DNA of 64,000 bases from a beta proteobacterium AAP65 (GCA_001295865.1 LJHW01000026.1:92600-156599), one strand, 5' to 3'; positions 14,662-24,165 are shown, counted from the stretch's first letter. Notes: generated from the sequence alone by a model not told the origin. Program-made: numbers and translations.

Positions 14662-15332
14662 AGTTCTACTTTTCGCTCGCCCCCAACCCGATGAAGGTGG
14701 CGCTCTTCCTCGAAGAAGCCGGTCTGCCCTACGAGGCCATCCCGGTGGACACGCGCAAAGGCGAGCAGCACCTGCCCGCCTTCACGGCGCTGAACCCCAA
14801 CGCCAAGGTGCCCGTCATCGTCGATGGCGAGACCACGGTCTTCGACAGCTCGGCCATCCTGCTCTACCTGGCCGACAAGACCGGCCAGTTCCTGCCCGCG
14901 GCATCGGACCGCGGCGCGCTGCTGTCGTGGATGATGTTCGTGGCCTCGGGCATCGGCCCCTTCACGGGCCAGTGTGTGCACTTCAAGCACTACGCCCCCG
15001 AGAAGCTGCCCTACGCGCTGCAGCGCTACGAGTTCGAGGCCTGGCGGCACTGGAAGATCCTCGAGGCCCACCTCGCCAGCCGCACCTGGATGCTGGGCGA
15101 CACCTACGGCGTGCTCGACATGGCCGTGTGGGGCTGGGCCCGCGCCGTGCCCTTTGCGCTGGGGCCGGAAGCCTGGGCGCAGCTGCCGAACGTCAAGCGC
15201 CTGCTGGATGCCGTGAACGAGCGCCCCGCGGCACAGCGCGCGGCGGCCCTGAAAGACAAACACGTCTTCAAGGCCGAGATGGACGACGAGGCGCGCCGCG
15301 CGATGTTCCCGCACCTCGCAGCCCCGCTGTAA
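14655..15332 (+). CDS. glutathione S-transferase family protein
   Basis: 225 residues. It has a thioredoxin-fold N domain (LKFYFSLAPNPMKVALFLEEAGLPYE, cis-Pro region NAKVPVIVDGE, glutathione gamma-Glu contact FDSSAILLYLADK) and an all-helical C domain (about 90-210, with GDTYGVLDMAVWGWARAV). This is close to the YghU/YfcG-like bacterial GSTs that act on organic hydroperoxides or disulfides. The start Ser/Asn near residue 11 (PNPMK) takes the usual catalytic position. The gene overlaps the aminotransferase end by seven bases, in the same direction. Confidence 0.9.
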   Translation: MLKFYFSLAPNPMKVALFLEEAGLPYEAIPVDTRKGEQHLPAFTALNPNAKVPVIVDGETTVFDSSAILLYLADKTGQFLPAASDRGALLSWMMFVASGIGPFTGQCVHFKHYAPEKLPYALQRYEFEAWRHWKILEAHLASRTWMLGDTYGVLDMAVWGWARAVPFALGPEAWAQLPNVKRLLDAVNERPAAQRAAALKDKHVFKAEMDDEARRAMFPHLAAPL

Positions 15333-15354
15333 CGACGGTTTCGCCAGCGCGGCG

Positions 15355-16452
15355 TCAAGCCGCCGTCGGCACCGGCGCTGGCAGGCGCGGGTAGTCGGTG
15401 TATCCCGCTGCACCCAGGCCGTAATAGGTCTTGGGTTCGGGTTCGTTCAGCGGGGCGCCGGTGCGCAGGCGTTCCACCAGGTCGGGGTTGGCGATGTAGG
15501 CGCGGCCGAAGGCGATGGCATCGGCGCTGCCTTCGGCCAGCGCGGCCTGCGCCGTCTCGGCGGTGTAGCCGCCGTTGCGCAAGAGCACGCCGTGGAAGTG
15601 TTCCCGCGCCACGGCGGCGACGCGGCGCTCGCTCTCCAGCGCCGGGTCCATGTGGCGCAGCTCCAGGCAGGCGACGCGCCGCTGCTGCAGCTGCTGCGCC
15701 ACGTGCGCCACCAGGGCTTCGGGGTCGCTGTCCTTCAGGTCGTTGCTGCCGGCCAGCGGCGACAGGCGCACGCCCACGCGCCCGGCGCCCGCTTCCGCGA
15801 TGGCGGCGTCGGCGCACTCCAGCAGCAGCCGCGCGCGGTTGTCGATGCTGCCGCCGTAACGCTCAAAACCCGGGCCGCTGCGGTCGTTGACGCCGTCGCG
15901 CAAGAACTGGTCGAGCAAATAGCCGTGGGCGCCGTGCAGCTGCACGCCGTCGAAGCCGGCCTGCAGCGCGCGGCGTGTGGCCAGGCGGAAAAGCTCGACG
16001 ATGCCCGGCAGCTCGTCGTCACGCAGGCGGCGCGGGGTTTCGTAGGGCTGTTTGCCGTCGGGCGTGTTGATGAGGCCCTGGATGGCACGCTCACCGCTGC
16101 TGATGGGCTGCACGCTGCCGTTCAGGCTGCTGTGCGCCGAACGGCCCGGGTGCCAGATCTGCAGCTGGATGCGGCCGCCCGCCGCGTGCACGGCGTCGGT
16201 CACCAGGCGCCAGCCCTGCACACAAGCGTCGTCGAAGATGCCCGGCTCGCCGGTGAATGCGCAGCCATCGGCCGCCACCATGGTGGCCTCGGCGATCAGC
16301 AGGCCGGCGCTGGCACGCTGCGCGTAGTGCTCGGCCATCAAGGCGTTGGCGATGTGGCTGCGGCCGGCGCGGGTGCGCGTCAACGGGGCCATCACGATGC
16401 GGTTGGGCAGCGTCAGCGCGCCGAAGGGCAGGGGGTCGAACAGGGAAGGCAT
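15355..16452 (-). CDS. nemA: alkene reductase, old yellow enzyme family
   Basis: 365 residues from ATG 16452. FMN barrel motifs of NemA-type enzymes are present: LFDPLPFGALTLPNRIVMAPLTR at the start, GEPGIFDDACVQGWR, QLQIWHPGR (active-site region), QLHGAHGYLLDQFLRDGVNDR (the His/His substrate pair), ERYGGSIDNRARLLLE, GVRLSPL and the phosphate-binding end ADAIAFGRAYIANPDLVERL. It reduces activated C=C bonds or nitro compounds (N-ethylmaleimide, nitrate esters) with NADPH. Stands alone, convergent with the GST gene. The upstream open frame to 16947 lacks any family sequence, so the start at MPSLFDPL is preferred. Confidence 0.92.
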   Translation of the reverse strand: MPSLFDPLPFGALTLPNRIVMAPLTRTRAGRSHIANALMAEHYAQRASAGLLIAEATMVAADGCAFTGEPGIFDDACVQGWRLVTDAVHAAGGRIQLQIWHPGRSAHSSLNGSVQPISSGERAIQGLINTPDGKQPYETPRRLRDDELPGIVELFRLATRRALQAGFDGVQLHGAHGYLLDQFLRDGVNDRSGPGFERYGGSIDNRARLLLECADAAIAEAGAGRVGVRLSPLAGSNDLKDSDPEALVAHVAQQLQQRRVACLELRHMDPALESERRVAAVAREHFHGVLLRNGGYTAETAQAALAEGSADAIAFGRAYIANPDLVERLRTGAPLNEPEPKTYYGLGAAGYTDYPRLPAPVPTAA

Positions 16453-16537
16453 GCGGGGGACGACCAAGCGTGGGTGAACGAAGCCGCGCATTGTCCCGAA
16501 GCCGGCAGCGCGGCGCTGGCCGGCGCATGATGGGCCC

Positions 16538-16795
16538 ATGCCCGAAGCCACCGACCGCCCCGCCCCCGCACGCAAGAACCCGCTGAGCCCGAAAAAACTG
16601 CTGCTGACGAAGTGGACGGCCGTGGCACCCACGCGGCGCGAAAAACACTTCGTCGTGGTGCGCGTGATCGAGCCCGAGCCGCCCGCGGTGCGCATCGAGC
16701 AGGTGGAGCTGGAGGCCGTGCACTCGCGCCGCGTGATGCTGCTGCACTGGCGCGAGCTGACCGACGCCAGCCAGTGGCGCCAGGGCTGGGTCTGA
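16538..16795 (+). CDS. TIGR02450-type Trp-rich small conserved protein
   Basis: 85 residues. It matches the small family defined by a K-W-T-A-x-x-P-x-x-x-E-K-H-F core (LLTKWTAVAPTRREKHFVV, about 21-39) and a C-terminal W-R-E-L-x-D...W-x-x-G-W segment. The family is common in proteobacteria and cyanobacteria; no biochemical function is known to me. The N terminus is Pro/Lys/Arg-rich and could bind nucleic acid, but this is only an impression. The gene is divergent from nemA (85 bases) and may share a promoter region with it. Confidence 0.85.
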   Translation: MPEATDRPAPARKNPLSPKKLLLTKWTAVAPTRREKHFVVVRVIEPEPPAVRIEQVELEAVHSRRVMLLHWRELTDASQWRQGWV

Positions 16796-16813
16796 GCCGG
16801 CCGGCGGCCGCCC

Positions 16814-18247
16814 TCAGGCGGGCTGCGCCACCGTCGCCAGCAGCCGCTGCGCGTTGGCCATCGCCGGCGCCATGCACTGGCGCAGTTCGCCCAGCACCGC
16901 CATCTTCTCGGCATCGTCACGGCCCACCTCGGCGGCCAGCTGGCCAAAGCCGTCGAGGCGCGTGCCGCGCATCCAGTCGCGCAGGGCCTTGTCCTGGTTC
17001 CAGGCGTGCTGGTTCATCTGGCTCACCAGCGTGGCGGCGATGTAGCCCGAAACCTCACGCGGGAAGGGCACCGGCCGGCACAGCGCGTTGCGGGTGGCAT
17101 CGTCGGGGTAATGTGCCTCGACATAGGCACACACCGCGGCGCTGAAAGTGACCAGCGGCACCCGCACCAGCTGCGGCACGATGCGGCCGGGCTGGAAGAT
17201 CGGCTCATTGCCACGCTGCCGCACCGCCGAAGCCGTGCAGTTCACGTAGACCAGGCCCGGCGGCATCGCCACGCGGCCGGCTTCCATCACCAGCGCGTCG
17301 GGCTCGATGGCCAACACGCGCCCGCGGCGGATCACCTGCGTGATCTGCCGCAGCAAGCGCACCTCGGCCTCGGCCAGGGTGGCGTAATGGAACATGCGCG
17401 GCGTCTGCGTGGGGTCGATGCGGCACATCTGGCCGCTGGCCTCCAGCCGCAGGAAGAGGTCTTGCACGTCGCGCGCGGCGGTGAAGGCGCGCATCTGCTC
17501 GAGCATGCCGCCCATCGAGTGCATGAAAAACTCGGCCCCGGGCTGCGTGGTCTCGCGCCTGACCAGCCACGAATCGCGCGGCACCACCCAGTGGATGCGT
17601 TCGGGCGGCACGCCCTGCGACAGCAGCCACACGCCCGCGTCCATGGCCGTCTTGCCGGCACCCACGATGCAATAACCGGCCGGGGGCTCGGCCGCTGTTG
17701 TTGGCCCCAGCTGCGCCAGCTGCGTGGGCGTGAGCAGGCGCACGCCCGCGGCCACCCGGTAGGCCGGTGGTGTGGTGGCGGGCACCTCGGGCATGAAGTG
17801 CGAGGCATCCACCACACGCCGGCGCACCGTGATCTCGGTGACGGCGCCGCTGAGCAGCGACACGGCCTGGGCCGTGCCGGCGTCCGCGGCACGCGCCTCG
17901 TGCAGCGGCAGGAAATGCACGCGGCCGCTGGGCAGCAGCTGGCGCTGCATCACCTGCTGGAAATAGCTGCAGACCTCGGCGCCTGTGGCCAGCTCGTACA
18001 GGCCGGCGTTGGAGCCCAGCGTGTCTTTGCGGCCGCTGCCCAGCGGCAGCGAGTTCACACCGTAAAAGGCCGAAGGCTGGTGCAGCGTGACGAAGGGATA
18101 GGCGTCGTTCCAGTGTCCGCCAGGCAGGGCGCGGCGGTCGACGAAGGTGATGTGCGCATCGCGGTCGTGCGCCAGCAGCGTGTCGGCGAAGGCCAGGCCG
18201 GTGGCACCGGCGCCGATGACGAGGTAGTCGGTCAACAAGGCGGGCAT
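16814..18247 (-). CDS. NAD(P)/FAD-dependent oxidoreductase (flavin monooxygenase-like)
   Basis: 477 residues from ATG 18247. The FAD-binding GAGATGLAFADTLL (about 11-24) follows YLVI at once, so this is the true N terminus. Next comes the PGGHWNDAYPFVTLHQPS stretch typical of flavin-containing monooxygenase relatives (GG..W). A second dinucleotide site appears as CIVGAGKTAMDAGVWLL, followed by IHWVVPRDSWL. It would oxidise an unidentified small molecule with NAD(P)H and O2, or act as a reductase. It lies 86 bases after the SLAC1-type transporter gene and might be the last gene of the ArsR-controlled efflux cluster, but that gap leaves room for a separate promoter. Confidence 0.8.
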   Translation of the reverse strand: MPALLTDYLVIGAGATGLAFADTLLAHDRDAHITFVDRRALPGGHWNDAYPFVTLHQPSAFYGVNSLPLGSGRKDTLGSNAGLYELATGAEVCSYFQQVMQRQLLPSGRVHFLPLHEARAADAGTAQAVSLLSGAVTEITVRRRVVDASHFMPEVPATTPPAYRVAAGVRLLTPTQLAQLGPTTAAEPPAGYCIVGAGKTAMDAGVWLLSQGVPPERIHWVVPRDSWLVRRETTQPGAEFFMHSMGGMLEQMRAFTAARDVQDLFLRLEASGQMCRIDPTQTPRMFHYATLAEAEVRLLRQITQVIRRGRVLAIEPDALVMEAGRVAMPPGLVYVNCTASAVRQRGNEPIFQPGRIVPQLVRVPLVTFSAAVCAYVEAHYPDDATRNALCRPVPFPREVSGYIAATLVSQMNQHAWNQDKALRDWMRGTRLDGFGQLAAEVGRDDAEKMAVLGELRQCMAPAMANAQRLLATVAQPA

Positions 18248-18332
18248 GCAGGCTCCAGGCAATGGTTGCCCGCATGCTAAGCGCGCACGACAGGCCGCTA
18301 GCGGCCCGGCTGCACCGCCTTGGCCGCGGCGC

Positions 18333-19337
18333 TCAGCCCGGCGCCGCCGCAACGCTGATCGGCACCGTCTCGGCCACCAGCAGGCTGCCGCTGCGCAGCC
18401 CCTTGACGGTGGCCAGGCTGAGCGCGGCCACCAGCAGCGAGGTGAGCGCCAGCAAGGCCAGGCCCAGCATCTGCAGCGGGCCGCCGTGCGTGAGCTGCAG
18501 CGTCAGCACCGTGAAGGCGGCCAGCGGGAAGCTCATCGCCCAATGCGGCACGGCAAAAGGCAGGCGCCCGATGCGCGGCAGCAGCGCGCCCACCCACATC
18601 AGCGAAAACAGCGCCACGCCCCACAGCGCCCACACCACCAGCAGCGGCGCGCCGAAACGCAGCAGGCCCACGCCCACCACCGCCGGCGGCGCGATGAAGA
18701 TGAAGGCCGTGGGCAGCAGGCGTTCGGCCCACAAGCCCTGCTGCGCCATGCGCACGGCCAGCAGCACCAGCACCACCGGCCAGAAGAGCACGCCCACGCC
18801 GAACTGCGCCGCCGACCACGCCGCCTGCCCCAGCGGCAAGCCGGCCAGGGGCACGACCACATTGCCAACGATAGGAATGAAGAGCGCCGGCGTCAGCCCC
18901 GGCCAGGCCAGGCCGCCGGCCGTCTGCCCGCGCCACCAGCGCGAGAGCACCCACACCGTGACGCACCACTGCGCCCCCGCGCCGAGCGCCCAGAGGCCCA
19001 GCACCAGCGGCCCGCGTGCGCCCGCGGCCACGGCGGCCGTCACCACCAGCAGCAGCGCGATGGGCAGCGCAGCGATGAACACGTGGCGCACCGGGTGGCG
19101 CAGGTCTTCGGCCCAGGCCTGCGGGTGGCGCACGAGGCGTACCACGCTGGCGCTGGCCAGCAGCAGCAGCACCGCCGCGGCCAGCGCCGTGATCACCAAT
19201 GCAGCGGCGGCGGCGCTTGCACCCAGCAGCGGCGAGGCCGCGTGCCAGGCCAGCGCCAGGCCGGCCAGGCCCATGACGGTGGCGAACCAGCCCGGCCCCA
19301 GGTGCTGAAGGGGGGCGTGTGCTTGTGGTGTGTTCAT
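18333..19337 (-). CDS. SLAC1/TehA family anion channel or exporter
   Basis: 334 residues with about ten hydrophobic membrane segments, starting at MNTPQAHAPLQHLGPGWFATVMGLAGLALAW; the GPGWFATVMG stretch opens this family (TehA, SLAC1, Mae1, Ssu1). A conserved Phe gate segment is likely in the FIPIVGNVVVPLAG/FWPVVLVLL region. Relatives carry tellurite-resistance, dicarboxylate, nitrate/chloride or sulfite efflux activity. Directly behind an RND pump and a DUF2892 protein, a sulfite or related oxyanion exporter is a reasonable guess, not shown by sequence. It follows the DUF2892 gene by 26 bases on the same strand. Confidence 0.85.
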   Translation of the reverse strand: MNTPQAHAPLQHLGPGWFATVMGLAGLALAWHAASPLLGASAAAAALVITALAAAVLLLLASASVVRLVRHPQAWAEDLRHPVRHVFIAALPIALLLVVTAAVAAGARGPLVLGLWALGAGAQWCVTVWVLSRWWRGQTAGGLAWPGLTPALFIPIVGNVVVPLAGLPLGQAAWSAAQFGVGVLFWPVVLVLLAVRMAQQGLWAERLLPTAFIFIAPPAVVGVGLLRFGAPLLVVWALWGVALFSLMWVGALLPRIGRLPFAVPHWAMSFPLAAFTVLTLQLTHGGPLQMLGLALLALTSLLVAALSLATVKGLRSGSLLVAETVPISVAAAPG

Positions 19338-19363
19338 CGCGTTGCGGCCGGGCTCGTCAGGCT

Positions 19364-19573
19364 TCAGGCGCCGGCGCGCACGCCCAGCTTGCGCAGGATG
19401 CTTTCCATCAGGCACCAGCGCGTGAGCGCGCTCTGCAGCAGGTTGGCGCCGACGAAAGCCGTGAAGGCCAGCCACCAGATGCTGAGGAAGACCGGGCTGC
19501 CCGGCACACCGAAGGCGAGCGAGAGCAGGATGAAGGTGCCGGCGATGAGGCGGACGAGTTGCCAGGAAGTCAT
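19364..19573 (-). CDS. DUF2892 (YgaP-like) small inner-membrane protein
   Basis: 69 residues with two membrane helices (about 6-28 and 30-50): LVRLIAGTFILLSLAFG, then FLSIWWLAFTAFVGANLLQSALT. It ends in the WCLMESILRKLGV motif with Cys, typical of DUF2892. In E. coli YgaP this domain anchors a rhodanese and is linked to sulfide/thiocyanate handling; here it stands alone without a rhodanese domain. It overlaps the RND gene by four bases (ATGA), so its stoichiometry is probably tied to the pump. This family is often found with ArsR-type regulators of reactive sulfur, which fits the ArsR gene at the cluster head. Confidence 0.87.
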   Translation of the reverse strand: MTSWQLVRLIAGTFILLSLAFGVPGSPVFLSIWWLAFTAFVGANLLQSALTRWCLMESILRKLGVRAGA

Positions 19574-22500
19574 GCGTTTTCTCCTTGTGACGAGGTGGAA
19601 GGTGTTGAAACCGGGGGCGGCGGTTCTTCGCCGCGCAGCAGGTGCAGGCGGTGGCGCCAGGCCATGAAGTACAGCACCGGGATGACCACCAGCGTGAGCA
19701 CGGTGGACACCGAGATGCCGAAGATCAGCGAGATGGCCAGGCCGTTGAAGATGGGGTCGTCGAGGATGAAAAAGGCGCCCAGCATGGCCGCCAGGCCCGT
19801 CAGCACGATGGGCTGGGCGCGGGTGATGGCGGCTTGCACGATGCTGGTCTTGAAGTCGTGCCCTTCGCGCACCTGCAGGTTGATGAAGTCGACCAGCAGG
19901 ATGGAGTTGCGCACGATGATCCCGGCCAGCGCGATCATCCCGATCATGCTGGTGGCCGTGAACTGCGCGCCCAGCAAGGCGTGGCCCGGCATCACGCCGA
20001 TCAGCGTGAGCGGTATCGGCGCCATGATGATCAGCGGCGTGAGGTAGCTGCCGAACTGCGCCACCACCAGCAGGTAGATCAGCACCAGGCCCACGGCGTA
20101 GGCGGCGCCCATGTCGCGGAAGGTTTCGTAGGTGATCTGCGATTCACCGTCCCACTTCAGCGCGTAGCCGCGGTAGGCGTCGGCGGGCTGGTTGATGAAG
20201 TATTCCTGCAGCGTGCCGCCGTCGGGCGTGGTGATGCGCTGGATCTCGCTGCGCATCGCGAACACGCCATAGAGCGGGCTGTCGAGCGCACCGGCCATGT
20301 CGGCCACCACGTAGTGCACGGGCAGCAGGTCTTTGTGGAAGACGGGCTGCTCGCGCAGCGTGTCGCTCACCTGCACCAGCTCGCGGATGGGCACCAGCTG
20401 GCCGGCGGCGTTGCGCACCGTGAGCTGCAGCAGGGTGTTCAGGTCGCCGTGCTGTTCGGGCGGCAGCTGCAGCATCGCGGGTGCCGGGTACTTACTCTCG
20501 TCGTGCAGGTAGGCGGCCGCTTCGCCGGCCAGGCCGGCGCGCAGCGTGCTCACGATGGCCTGCTGCGGCACGCCCAGGCGCGCGGCTTTCTGGCGGTCCA
20601 CCAGCAGCAGCGTGCGCGGGGCGTTGGCGATGCCGCTGTCGTCGACATCCACGATGCCCGGCGTCTTCTCGAAAACACGCCGTACCGCCTGCGCCACCTG
20701 GCGCCGGCCTTCGGCCTCGGGGCCGTAGATCTCGGCGACGATGGGCGAGAGCACCGGCGGGCCCGGTGGCACTTCCACCACCTTCACGTTGGCGCCGAAT
20801 CGCCGGCCTATCTTCTGCAGTTCGGGCCGCAGGCGTGTGGCGATGGCGTGGCTCTGCTCCTTGCGCGCACCCTTGTCCACCAGGTTGACCTGCAGGTCGC
20901 CCACCTCGCCGCCGCTGCGCCCGTCGTACTGGCGCACGAGGCCGTTGAAGTTGATGGGCGCCGCCGTGCCGGCGTAGGCCTGGTAATGCGTGAGCTCGGG
21001 CACGGTGGCCAGAAAGTCGCCCATCTCGCGCAAGGCAGCGGCGGTTTTTTCCACCGGCGTGCCGGCGGGCATGTCCACGATGACCTGGAACTCCGACTTG
21101 TTGTCGAAAGGCAGCATCTTCAGCAGCACCAGGCCCGTGGCCGGCAGCGCCAGCGACACCGCGATCAGCGCCGCCACGCCCAGGCCCAGCAGCCCGCGGT
21201 TGCGGCGGCCCCGCGTCTCGTCGAGCAAGGGGCGGAAAACACGCTGGAAAAACGGCGCGATGCGCGCGGCCATGCCGTGCGGCTGGTCAGCGATATGGGG
21301 CTCGTTTGCATCGCCCTCGGCCTGCACCGGCAGCGCCTTCATCCACAACCGCGCCAGCCAGGGCGTGACCACGAAGGCGATGGCCAGCGAGAGCACCATG
21401 CCCAGGCTCGCGTTGATGGGGATGGGGCTCATGTAGGGCCCCATCAGCCCAGAGACGAAGGCCATGGGCAGCAGCGCGGCGATCACCGTCAGCGTGGCCA
21501 GGATGGTGGGGCCGCCCACCTCGTCCACCGCGCCGGGAATGATGTCCTTCAGGCTGCGCCCGGGGTAGAGCGCCTGGTGGCGGTGGATGTTCTCCACCAC
21601 CACGATGGCGTCGTCGACGAGGATGCCGATGGAGAAGATCAGCGCGAACAGCGAGACGCGGTTGAGCGTGAAGCCCCAGGCCCACGAGGCGAAGAGCGTC
21701 ACCGTCAGCGTCAGGATGACGGCGCTGCCGACGATGGCCGCCTCGCGTCGGCCCAGCGCGATGAAGACCAGCGCCACCACGCTGGCGGTGGCGAACAGCA
21801 GCTTCTGGATGAGCTTGCGCGCCTTGTCGTCGGCGCTGGCGCCGTAGTTGCGTGTTTCCACCACCTGCACGTCGGCGGGAATGACGGTGTTGCGCAAGGC
21901 CTCCACGCGCGCCATCACCGCATCGGCCACGTCGATGGCGTTTTCGCCGGCTTTCTTGGTGATGGCCAGCGTCACCGCCGGGTGGCTCTGCCCGCCGGGC
22001 AGGCCGTGCCACACGTAGCGGCTGGCTGGCGGCGGGCCGTCGCGCAGCGTGGCCACGTCGCGCAGGAACACCGGCTTGCCGGCGTGCACGCCCACCACGA
22101 GCTCGCCCACGTCTTCGGCGTCGCGCAGGAAGGGGCCGGCCTCCACCGCCACGCTGCGGTTGCCGGCCAGCAGTTCACCCACCGGCAGCCCGAGGTTGGC
22201 CGATTGCAGCGCCTGGCGCAGGTCGGCCACCGTCACGCCGCGCGCGGCCATCAGCGGGGGCATCATTTCCACCATCACCGCACGGCCCGGGCCGCCCACC
22301 GAGACCACGGTGCGTGTGCCAGGCACGCGCTTCAACTCGGCCTCGATGCTGTGGGCCACACGTTCCAGATCGTAGGGGCCGCTGTCGGGGCGCGTGCTGT
22401 AGAGCGTGAGCGTGACGATGGGCACGTCGTCGATGCCCTTGGGCTTGACCACCGGCGGCAGCACGCCCAGGCCGGCGGGCAGCCAGTCGCTGTTGGCCTG

Positions 22501-22881
22501 CAGCGTGTCGTGCAGGCGCACCAGGGCCTCGGTGCGCGGCACGCCCACCTTGAACTGCACGGTCACCACCGCCAAGCCGGGGCGCGAGACCGAGACCACG
22601 TGCTCGATGTCCGCGATCTGCGACAACACCTGCTCGGCGGGGCCAGCCACCATCTGCTCGACATCACGCACGGCCGCCCCGGGGAAGGGGATGAGCACGT
22701 TGGCCATGGTCACGTTGATCTGCGGCTCTTCTTCGCGCGGCGTCACGGCCACGGCGAAGAAGCCGAGCAGCAGCGCCACCAGCGCCAGCAGCGGCGTGAT
22801 CTGCGCGCTCTGGAAGAAGGCGGCGATGCGGCCCGAGACGCCGAGCGCGGGGCGTTCTTGGGCGGGGTGCGGGGTGCTCAT
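19570..22881 (-). CDS. RND family efflux transporter permease
   Basis: 1103 residues from ATG 22881 (ATG 22896 adds five). It is a complete inner-membrane RND pump: first helix LLALVALLLGFFAVAVTPREEEPQINV, two large periplasmic loops, twelve membrane helices. The proton-relay segment ILVDDAIVVVENIHRH (helix 4, two Asp) and the second-half counterpart AGIIVRNSILLVDFINLQ are both intact. The T-P-R-E-E-E-P-Q motif is typical of a branch of putative drug/solvent or metal pumps common in chemolithotrophic proteobacteria. It works with the membrane fusion protein encoded 20 bases upstream and needs an outer-membrane channel, none of which is encoded in this cluster. Substrate unknown. Confidence 0.92.
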   Translation of the reverse strand: MSTPHPAQERPALGVSGRIAAFFQSAQITPLLALVALLLGFFAVAVTPREEEPQINVTMANVLIPFPGAAVRDVEQMVAGPAEQVLSQIADIEHVVSVSRPGLAVVTVQFKVGVPRTEALVRLHDTLQANSDWLPAGLGVLPPVVKPKGIDDVPIVTLTLYSTRPDSGPYDLERVAHSIEAELKRVPGTRTVVSVGGPGRAVMVEMMPPLMAARGVTVADLRQALQSANLGLPVGELLAGNRSVAVEAGPFLRDAEDVGELVVGVHAGKPVFLRDVATLRDGPPPASRYVWHGLPGGQSHPAVTLAITKKAGENAIDVADAVMARVEALRNTVIPADVQVVETRNYGASADDKARKLIQKLLFATASVVALVFIALGRREAAIVGSAVILTLTVTLFASWAWGFTLNRVSLFALIFSIGILVDDAIVVVENIHRHQALYPGRSLKDIIPGAVDEVGGPTILATLTVIAALLPMAFVSGLMGPYMSPIPINASLGMVLSLAIAFVVTPWLARLWMKALPVQAEGDANEPHIADQPHGMAARIAPFFQRVFRPLLDETRGRRNRGLLGLGVAALIAVSLALPATGLVLLKMLPFDNKSEFQVIVDMPAGTPVEKTAAALREMGDFLATVPELTHYQAYAGTAAPINFNGLVRQYDGRSGGEVGDLQVNLVDKGARKEQSHAIATRLRPELQKIGRRFGANVKVVEVPPGPPVLSPIVAEIYGPEAEGRRQVAQAVRRVFEKTPGIVDVDDSGIANAPRTLLLVDRQKAARLGVPQQAIVSTLRAGLAGEAAAYLHDESKYPAPAMLQLPPEQHGDLNTLLQLTVRNAAGQLVPIRELVQVSDTLREQPVFHKDLLPVHYVVADMAGALDSPLYGVFAMRSEIQRITTPDGGTLQEYFINQPADAYRGYALKWDGESQITYETFRDMGAAYAVGLVLIYLLVVAQFGSYLTPLIIMAPIPLTLIGVMPGHALLGAQFTATSMIGMIALAGIIVRNSILLVDFINLQVREGHDFKTSIVQAAITRAQPIVLTGLAAMLGAFFILDDPIFNGLAISLIFGISVSTVLTLVVIPVLYFMAWRHRLHLLRGEEPPPPVSTPSTSSQGENA

Positions 22882-22901
22882 GGCGGCGGGCTCCAAGGGC
22901 T

Positions 22902-24062
22902 TCAGCGTTGGGCCGGGGCAGGCGAGGGCGAGAGCGAAGGCGCCGGGCTGCGCGTGGCCGCCTGCGCGTCGATCACCACCCGCTCACCGGCGCTCAGGCC
23001 GGACAGCACTTCCACCCGCTCGCCCTGGCGGCGGCCCAGGCGCACCTGGCGCAGCAGCGGCTGGCCGTCGGCCTTCAGCACGTAGACGGCGTTGAGCTCG
23101 GCGCGGCGCACCACAGCGCTGGCGGGCACGCTGAGCGCCGCGCTGGCGGCGGCGTTGCCCGCCGGCGTCGGCAACCACAGGCGGGCCGCGAGCCCCGGCA
23201 CCAGGCCCGGCACGCGGGCGGCCGCACCGGCCGGCAGGTCGGCCCGCAGCAGCACGGTGTGGGTGCCGGGGTCGATGGCCGGCAGCAGCTGCGCGCGTGT
23301 GGCCTGCAACGCTTGCAGCGCGGCCGGCGCGCCAGGGAATTCCAGCCGCGGCAGGAAGCCGGGCGCCAGCCCGGTGGCCGCGGTCTGTGGCACCGCGGCG
23401 ACCACGCGCAAGGCGCTGGGGTCGTAGACGGTCAGCAGCGCGCGGCCGGGCAGGGCCATGTCGCCCAAGGACACCGGCACGTCTGTCACGACACCCGCAA
23501 AGGGCGCTCGCACGGTGTGCAGGCTGCTCTGCGTGCGCGCGCCGGCGGCCTGCGCCAGCTGCGCGTTGACTTGCGCCTGCGTGGCCTTGAAGGCCGATTC
23601 GGCCTGGTCCAGCGCGGCCTGGCTGATGAAGCGCTGCGCGAAGAGCTGGCGCTGGCGCGCCAGCTCTTGCGTGGCCAGCTGCAGCTGCGCGCGCGCGGCC
23701 TGCACCTGCGCGTCACTGGCTGCGGCGCCCTGTTCGGCGGCGCGCGCGTCCAGGCGCATCAGCACCTGGCCGGCGCTGACGCGGTCACCGGCCTTCACCG
23801 ACAGCTGCACCACGGCGCCGGCCACCTGCGCCGACACCACGGCCTGGCGCACGGCCTCCACCACGCCATCGAAAGCCAGGCCGGCGCCAGCACGCGAGGC
23901 CTCCACCGGCACCGTGGCCAGCGTGGCGGGCGGCTCGGCCGCGCAGGCCGGCAGTGCCACGCTGGCCGCTGCCAGCGCCAGCGCACAAGCGCTCACGCAG
24001 CGGCCGGCCCAGCCCGGTGCCGGGCGGCGGGCAGGAGACGACGGCAGGGCGGTTGAAAGCAT
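22902..24062 (-). CDS. RND efflux periplasmic adaptor (membrane fusion protein)
   Basis: 386 residues from ATG 24062, with GGGAG just upstream; a longer frame to 24251 would run across the divergent promoter and is rejected. It has a Sec signal (about residues 20-42, ending LPACAA), then the adaptor architecture: first lipoyl half (AVVSAQVAGAVVQLSVKAGDRVSAGQVLMRLD), a coiled-coil hairpin with Gln/Ala repeats (about 95-165), second lipoyl half (VRAPFAGVVTDVPVSLGD), beta-barrel and membrane-proximal domains. It couples the adjacent RND permease to an outer-membrane channel. First gene of the minus-strand cluster, divergent from the ArsR gene. Confidence 0.9.
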   Translation of the reverse strand: MLSTALPSSPARRPAPGWAGRCVSACALALAAASVALPACAAEPPATLATVPVEASRAGAGLAFDGVVEAVRQAVVSAQVAGAVVQLSVKAGDRVSAGQVLMRLDARAAEQGAAASDAQVQAARAQLQLATQELARQRQLFAQRFISQAALDQAESAFKATQAQVNAQLAQAAGARTQSSLHTVRAPFAGVVTDVPVSLGDMALPGRALLTVYDPSALRVVAAVPQTAATGLAPGFLPRLEFPGAPAALQALQATRAQLLPAIDPGTHTVLLRADLPAGAAARVPGLVPGLAARLWLPTPAGNAAASAALSVPASAVVRRAELNAVYVLKADGQPLLRQVRLGRRQGERVEVLSGLSAGERVVIDAQAATRSPAPSLSPSPAPAQR

Positions 24063-24133
24063 GGCGCACTCCCTCGGCGGCAACACAGGCAGGACGGACA
24101 GTCGTTCTGAAGTCATGATCACATTATTTGCGC

Positions 24134-24153
24134 ACTTAGTTAAATAGTCAAGT
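24134..24153. promoter_or_regulatory. candidate ArsR-family operator, imperfect palindrome
   Basis: ACTTAGTTAAATAGTCAAGT is a 20-base imperfect inverted repeat (outer arms ACTT/AAGT) in the only AT-rich stretch between the divergent adaptor gene (start 24062) and ArsR gene (start 24166). Position and symmetry fit a site at which the ArsR-type regulator would block both promoters. No binding data; inferred from placement. Confidence 0.5.
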
Positions 24154-24165
24154 ACGATATTGCTC

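Noticed and set aside
19642..23085. Very long open frame on the plus strand, about 1147 codons
   Set aside because: It is exactly antisense to the RND permease and adaptor, is full of His, Gln and Arg repeats, and shows no family sequence. It results from high-GC third positions.
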